From positions 1-6,947 of the forward strand of contig CAUEUD010000188.1 of NCBI GenBank assembly GCA_959020865.1: a DNA stretch of 6,947 nucleotides, given 5' to 3'. The notes under the pieces were generated by a model, which was not told where the DNA came from, made no database searches, and saw nothing but the letters and a program-made list of their open reading frames with translations. Numbering within the stretch: position 1 is the first letter of the stretch; each line of letters starts with the position of its first letter. Positions 5,519 through 6,947 of the stretch are shown piece by piece. The translations under genes and the position numbers were made by a program. Source of the stretch: Eubacterium limosum (GTDB taxonomy: Bacteria; Bacillota; Clostridia; Eubacteriales; Eubacteriaceae).

Positions 5519-5542
5519 TAAAAAAGCGAGGACTATAAATCA

Positions 5543-6430
5543 ATGCAGCCTAAAAATAAAGCACGCCTTGCCGACATTGCACTGATATTTGTCGCCCTTA
5601 TCTGGGGCGTGGGCTTTATCGCGTCAAAGGCGGCGCTTGTGACCATTACACCACTCTGGGTCATGACCTTTCGGTTTTTAGGATCAGGTGTTTTACTCCT
5701 GATCCTTTTTTTAAAACGCGTCCGGCGGCTTGATAAGCGCACGGTGCTCATGGGCATGGTGGTCGGCAGCTTTATGTTTGCGGGCATGGTTTTCCAGACC
5801 ATCGGCCTCGACCATACCACAGCCTCCAACCAGGCCTTCCTCATTCCATCCTATGTGGTGCTGGTTCCCTTTGTCTCCTGGATGATGACCCGGACAAAGC
5901 CCCGGGCGCTGGATGTGGCCGCGGCATTACTCACCTTTGTGGGCGTGGCAGTCATCAGCCTGAAACCCGATTTCAGCATGAATCTGGGTGACGCCCTCAC
6001 CCTGGCCTTCGCAGTGGTCTATTCCTTCCAGATCGTCTTTTTAGGGCTGTTTGTCAAGGAAACGGATGTGATGTCCTTTACAGTGGTCCAGATGCTGACA
6101 GCGGGCATTTTATCGCTTTTTGCCGCCCTTGTTTTCGCGCCGCCCCTTGATGGCGTCAGCGCCACCAGCGCCTTTGGCATTCTCTATCTGGTGCTCTTTA
6201 ACACGGCTCTGGCGTTTCTCATCCAGAACATCGCCCAGCAGTACACCACCTCCACCCATGCCTCGCTGCTCATCTCACTGGAGTCCGTTTTTGGCCTGAT
6301 CGTCTCCGTCATTTTCCTGCATGAACCCTTTGGGCCGCGCATGGCGCTGGGCTGCGGCCTGGTCTTTGCCGCTGTGCTTTTGTCAAAGCTGGAGTTTAAA
6401 AAAGAAAAAGAGTTCTTGTCCCAGAAATAA
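5543..6430 (+). CDS. EamA-family (drug/metabolite transporter) membrane protein
   Basis: This is an inner-membrane carrier of 295 residues, with about ten hydrophobic segments in two repeated EamA halves (roughly 10-140 and 150-287). The first span, IALIFVALIWGVGFIASKAAL, carries the WG motif near the N-terminus. The second half ends with ISLESVFGLIVSVIFLHEPFG followed by a last span and a basic tail (KLEFKKEKEF), as in DMT exporters. Both ends are predicted on the cytoplasmic side. The substrate cannot be told; relatives export amino acids, purines and other metabolites. The ribosome site GAGG (5528-5531) is 11 nt from the ATG, rather long. It stands alone between a palindromic element and a new promoter. 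I found no clear promoter of its own outside the repeat and no strong terminator after it. Confidence 0.92.
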   Translation: MQPKNKARLADIALIFVALIWGVGFIASKAALVTITPLWVMTFRFLGSGVLLLILFLKRVRRLDKRTVLMGMVVGSFMFAGMVFQTIGLDHTTASNQAFLIPSYVVLVPFVSWMMTRTKPRALDVAAALLTFVGVAVISLKPDFSMNLGDALTLAFAVVYSFQIVFLGLFVKETDVMSFTVVQMLTAGILSLFAALVFAPPLDGVSATSAFGILYLVLFNTALAFLIQNIAQQYTTSTHASLLISLESVFGLIVSVIFLHEPFGPRMALGCGLVFAAVLLSKLEFKKEKEFLSQK

Positions 6431-6436
6431 GTCCTT

Positions 6437-6465
6437 TTGACACGGTCACTTTTCTTTATTATAAT
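6437..6465 (+). promoter_or_regulatory. Consensus sigma-A promoter of the PBECR-like gene
   Basis: TTGACA (6437-6442) and TATAAT (6460-6465) are both perfect matches with an ideal 17-nt spacer. Transcription should start near 6472, about 25 nt before the ATG at 6498. It begins only 7 nt after the transporter stop and is the strongest promoter match in the window. Confidence 0.88.
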
Positions 6466-6497
6466 AGAAAGTATCTTTATCGGGACTGGAGATAATT

Positions 6498-6875
6498 ATG
6501 TTTAAAAAAATAGGAACGCTCAATTGCGTCTGCCTTTGCCAAGTTTTTGGTCTTCTGCAGACAGATGAGGTGATTATTACCCCTGAACGGGAAAATCATA
6601 TAAAATCAAGACACCCAGAAGATTACGCGTTGTTTGAAAAGTTCGCAAAAACAATTATTACTTCTCCAGACATGATAATCAAGGATGAAAAACATATCGG
6701 CACAATTTTTTTGATAAAGGCTCTTGAAGATACCAACCTGAGTATTATCATAAGAGTAGCTCTAGAGACAGATACCCCAGGATACCAAAATTCAGTTATG
6801 ACTTTTTATCGTATTCGAGATAAAAATTTAAAGAAATTAGTCCGAAAAAACCAAATTCTTTACAGAATAAAATAG
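6498..6875 (+). CDS. PBECR-like (barnase/EndoU/colicin E5-D/RelE-type) nuclease-domain protein
   Basis: The 125-residue protein resembles the stand-alone PBECR domain family of predicted RNases, which share a fold with barnase, EndoU and RelE toxins. Recognisable stretches are EVIITPERENHIKSRHPEDY (24-43, with H34, R38, H39), a helix ending in ITSPDMIIKDEK (54-65), TIFLIKAL (69-76), a strand with R86, and the C-terminal YQNSVMTFYRIRDKNLKKLVRKNQILY (96-122). Conserved His/Arg in the first block and Asn/Ser/Thr/Lys in the last are candidate active-site residues. The N-terminus is odd, with three cysteines (C10, C12, C14). The gene is clearly richer in A and T than its neighbours, suggesting recent transfer or phage origin. 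The ribosome site GGAG (6488-6491) is well placed. No antitoxin or immunity gene is visible inside the window. RNase activity is inferred from the family and the assignment is by recollection of sequence style. Confidence 0.65.
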   Translation: MFKKIGTLNCVCLCQVFGLLQTDEVIITPERENHIKSRHPEDYALFEKFAKTIITSPDMIIKDEKHIGTIFLIKALEDTNLSIIIRVALETDTPGYQNSVMTFYRIRDKNLKKLVRKNQILYRIK

Positions 6876-6887
6876 ATAGTATATAAT
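6859..6887 (+). promoter_or_regulatory. Promoter reading off the right edge
   Basis: TTTACA (6859-6864, five of six to consensus) and a perfect TATAAT (6882-6887) are spaced by 17 nt. The -35 lies within the last codons of the PBECR-like gene. Transcription would start around 6894 and run rightward out of the window. Confidence 0.6.
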
Positions 6888-6947
6888 AAGGGTATAAACA
6901 AGTCAACAGGCATTTTGAAGTAGAGACCGTGCTGCTACACACCCTCT
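6888..6947 (+). other. Start of an unseen transcript or leader
   Basis: These 60 nt follow the promoter at 6859-6887. No ribosome site plus start codon is evident, and the only pairing I see is a short GTAG/CTAC. It may be the leader of the next gene, possibly an immunity gene, or the start of an RNA gene. The window ends before this can be told. Confidence 0.3.

Noticed and set aside
5519..5542. Independent promoter directly before the EamA transporter gene
   Set aside because: No pair of hexamers at 16-18 nt resembles the consensus; only AT-rich heptad repeat sequence is present.
6451..6470. Operator dyad TTTCT/AGAAA around the -10 of the PBECR-like gene
   Set aside because: The arms are 5 bp and A/T-only apart from one pair, the centre is asymmetric, and such matches are expected by chance in AT-rich promoter DNA.

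Overview
This window looks like chromosomal DNA from an anaerobic, moderate-GC Firmicute. The gene content and protein style suggest the Clostridia, plausibly the Eubacterium limosum/callanderi group. That placement is inferred from recognised families: a Clostridia-type two-gene SufC/SufB Fe-S machinery, RlmH, ProA and consensus sigma-A promoters. It does not come from any database match. All protein genes read rightward. Only a tRNA-Pro gene at the left edge reads leftward.

Layout. Positions 1-111 hold a tRNA-Pro(CGG) gene on the minus strand with its terminator. A compact stretch (131-178) carries two overlapping promoters, one firing left into the tRNA and one firing right. The rightward one drives a three-gene cluster: a divergent YjbQ/UPF0047-family protein with a charged helical tail (219-818), a 50-residue single-span membrane protein (808-960) and rlmH (979-1458). 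A structured repeat element follows (1463-1588), then proA (1612-2928). A new promoter region then precedes a tight unit of a HAD-superfamily hydrolase (2996-3691), sufC (3695-4417) and a short sufB-type scaffold gene (4419-5354). The scaffold gene's 3' end forms one arm of a perfect 14-bp inverted repeat. A second structured repeat element follows (5368-5518), then an EamA/DMT-family transporter (5543-6430). The right end holds an AT-rich PBECR-like (barnase/EndoU/RelE-type) nuclease-domain gene (6498-6875) behind a perfect TTGACA-17-TATAAT promoter. A second strong promoter (6859-6887) overlaps the end of that gene and reads off the window.

How the genes fit together. SufC and the SufB-type protein form a minimal Fe-S cluster assembly pair without SufD, SufS or SufU nearby. 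The HAD enzyme is translationally linked to them by a 3-nt gap. RlmH (ribosome modification), ProA (proline synthesis) and the transporter are ordinary housekeeping or accessory genes with no obvious shared pathway.

The most unusual content is the pair of intergenic repeat elements. Both have 38-nt inverted arms built from five degenerate 7-bp units plus 3 nt. Both enclose modular short hairpins, mostly 9-bp stems with 3-nt loops. The two copies differ greatly in base sequence yet keep the same lengths and pairing. I do not recognise this as a named repeat family.
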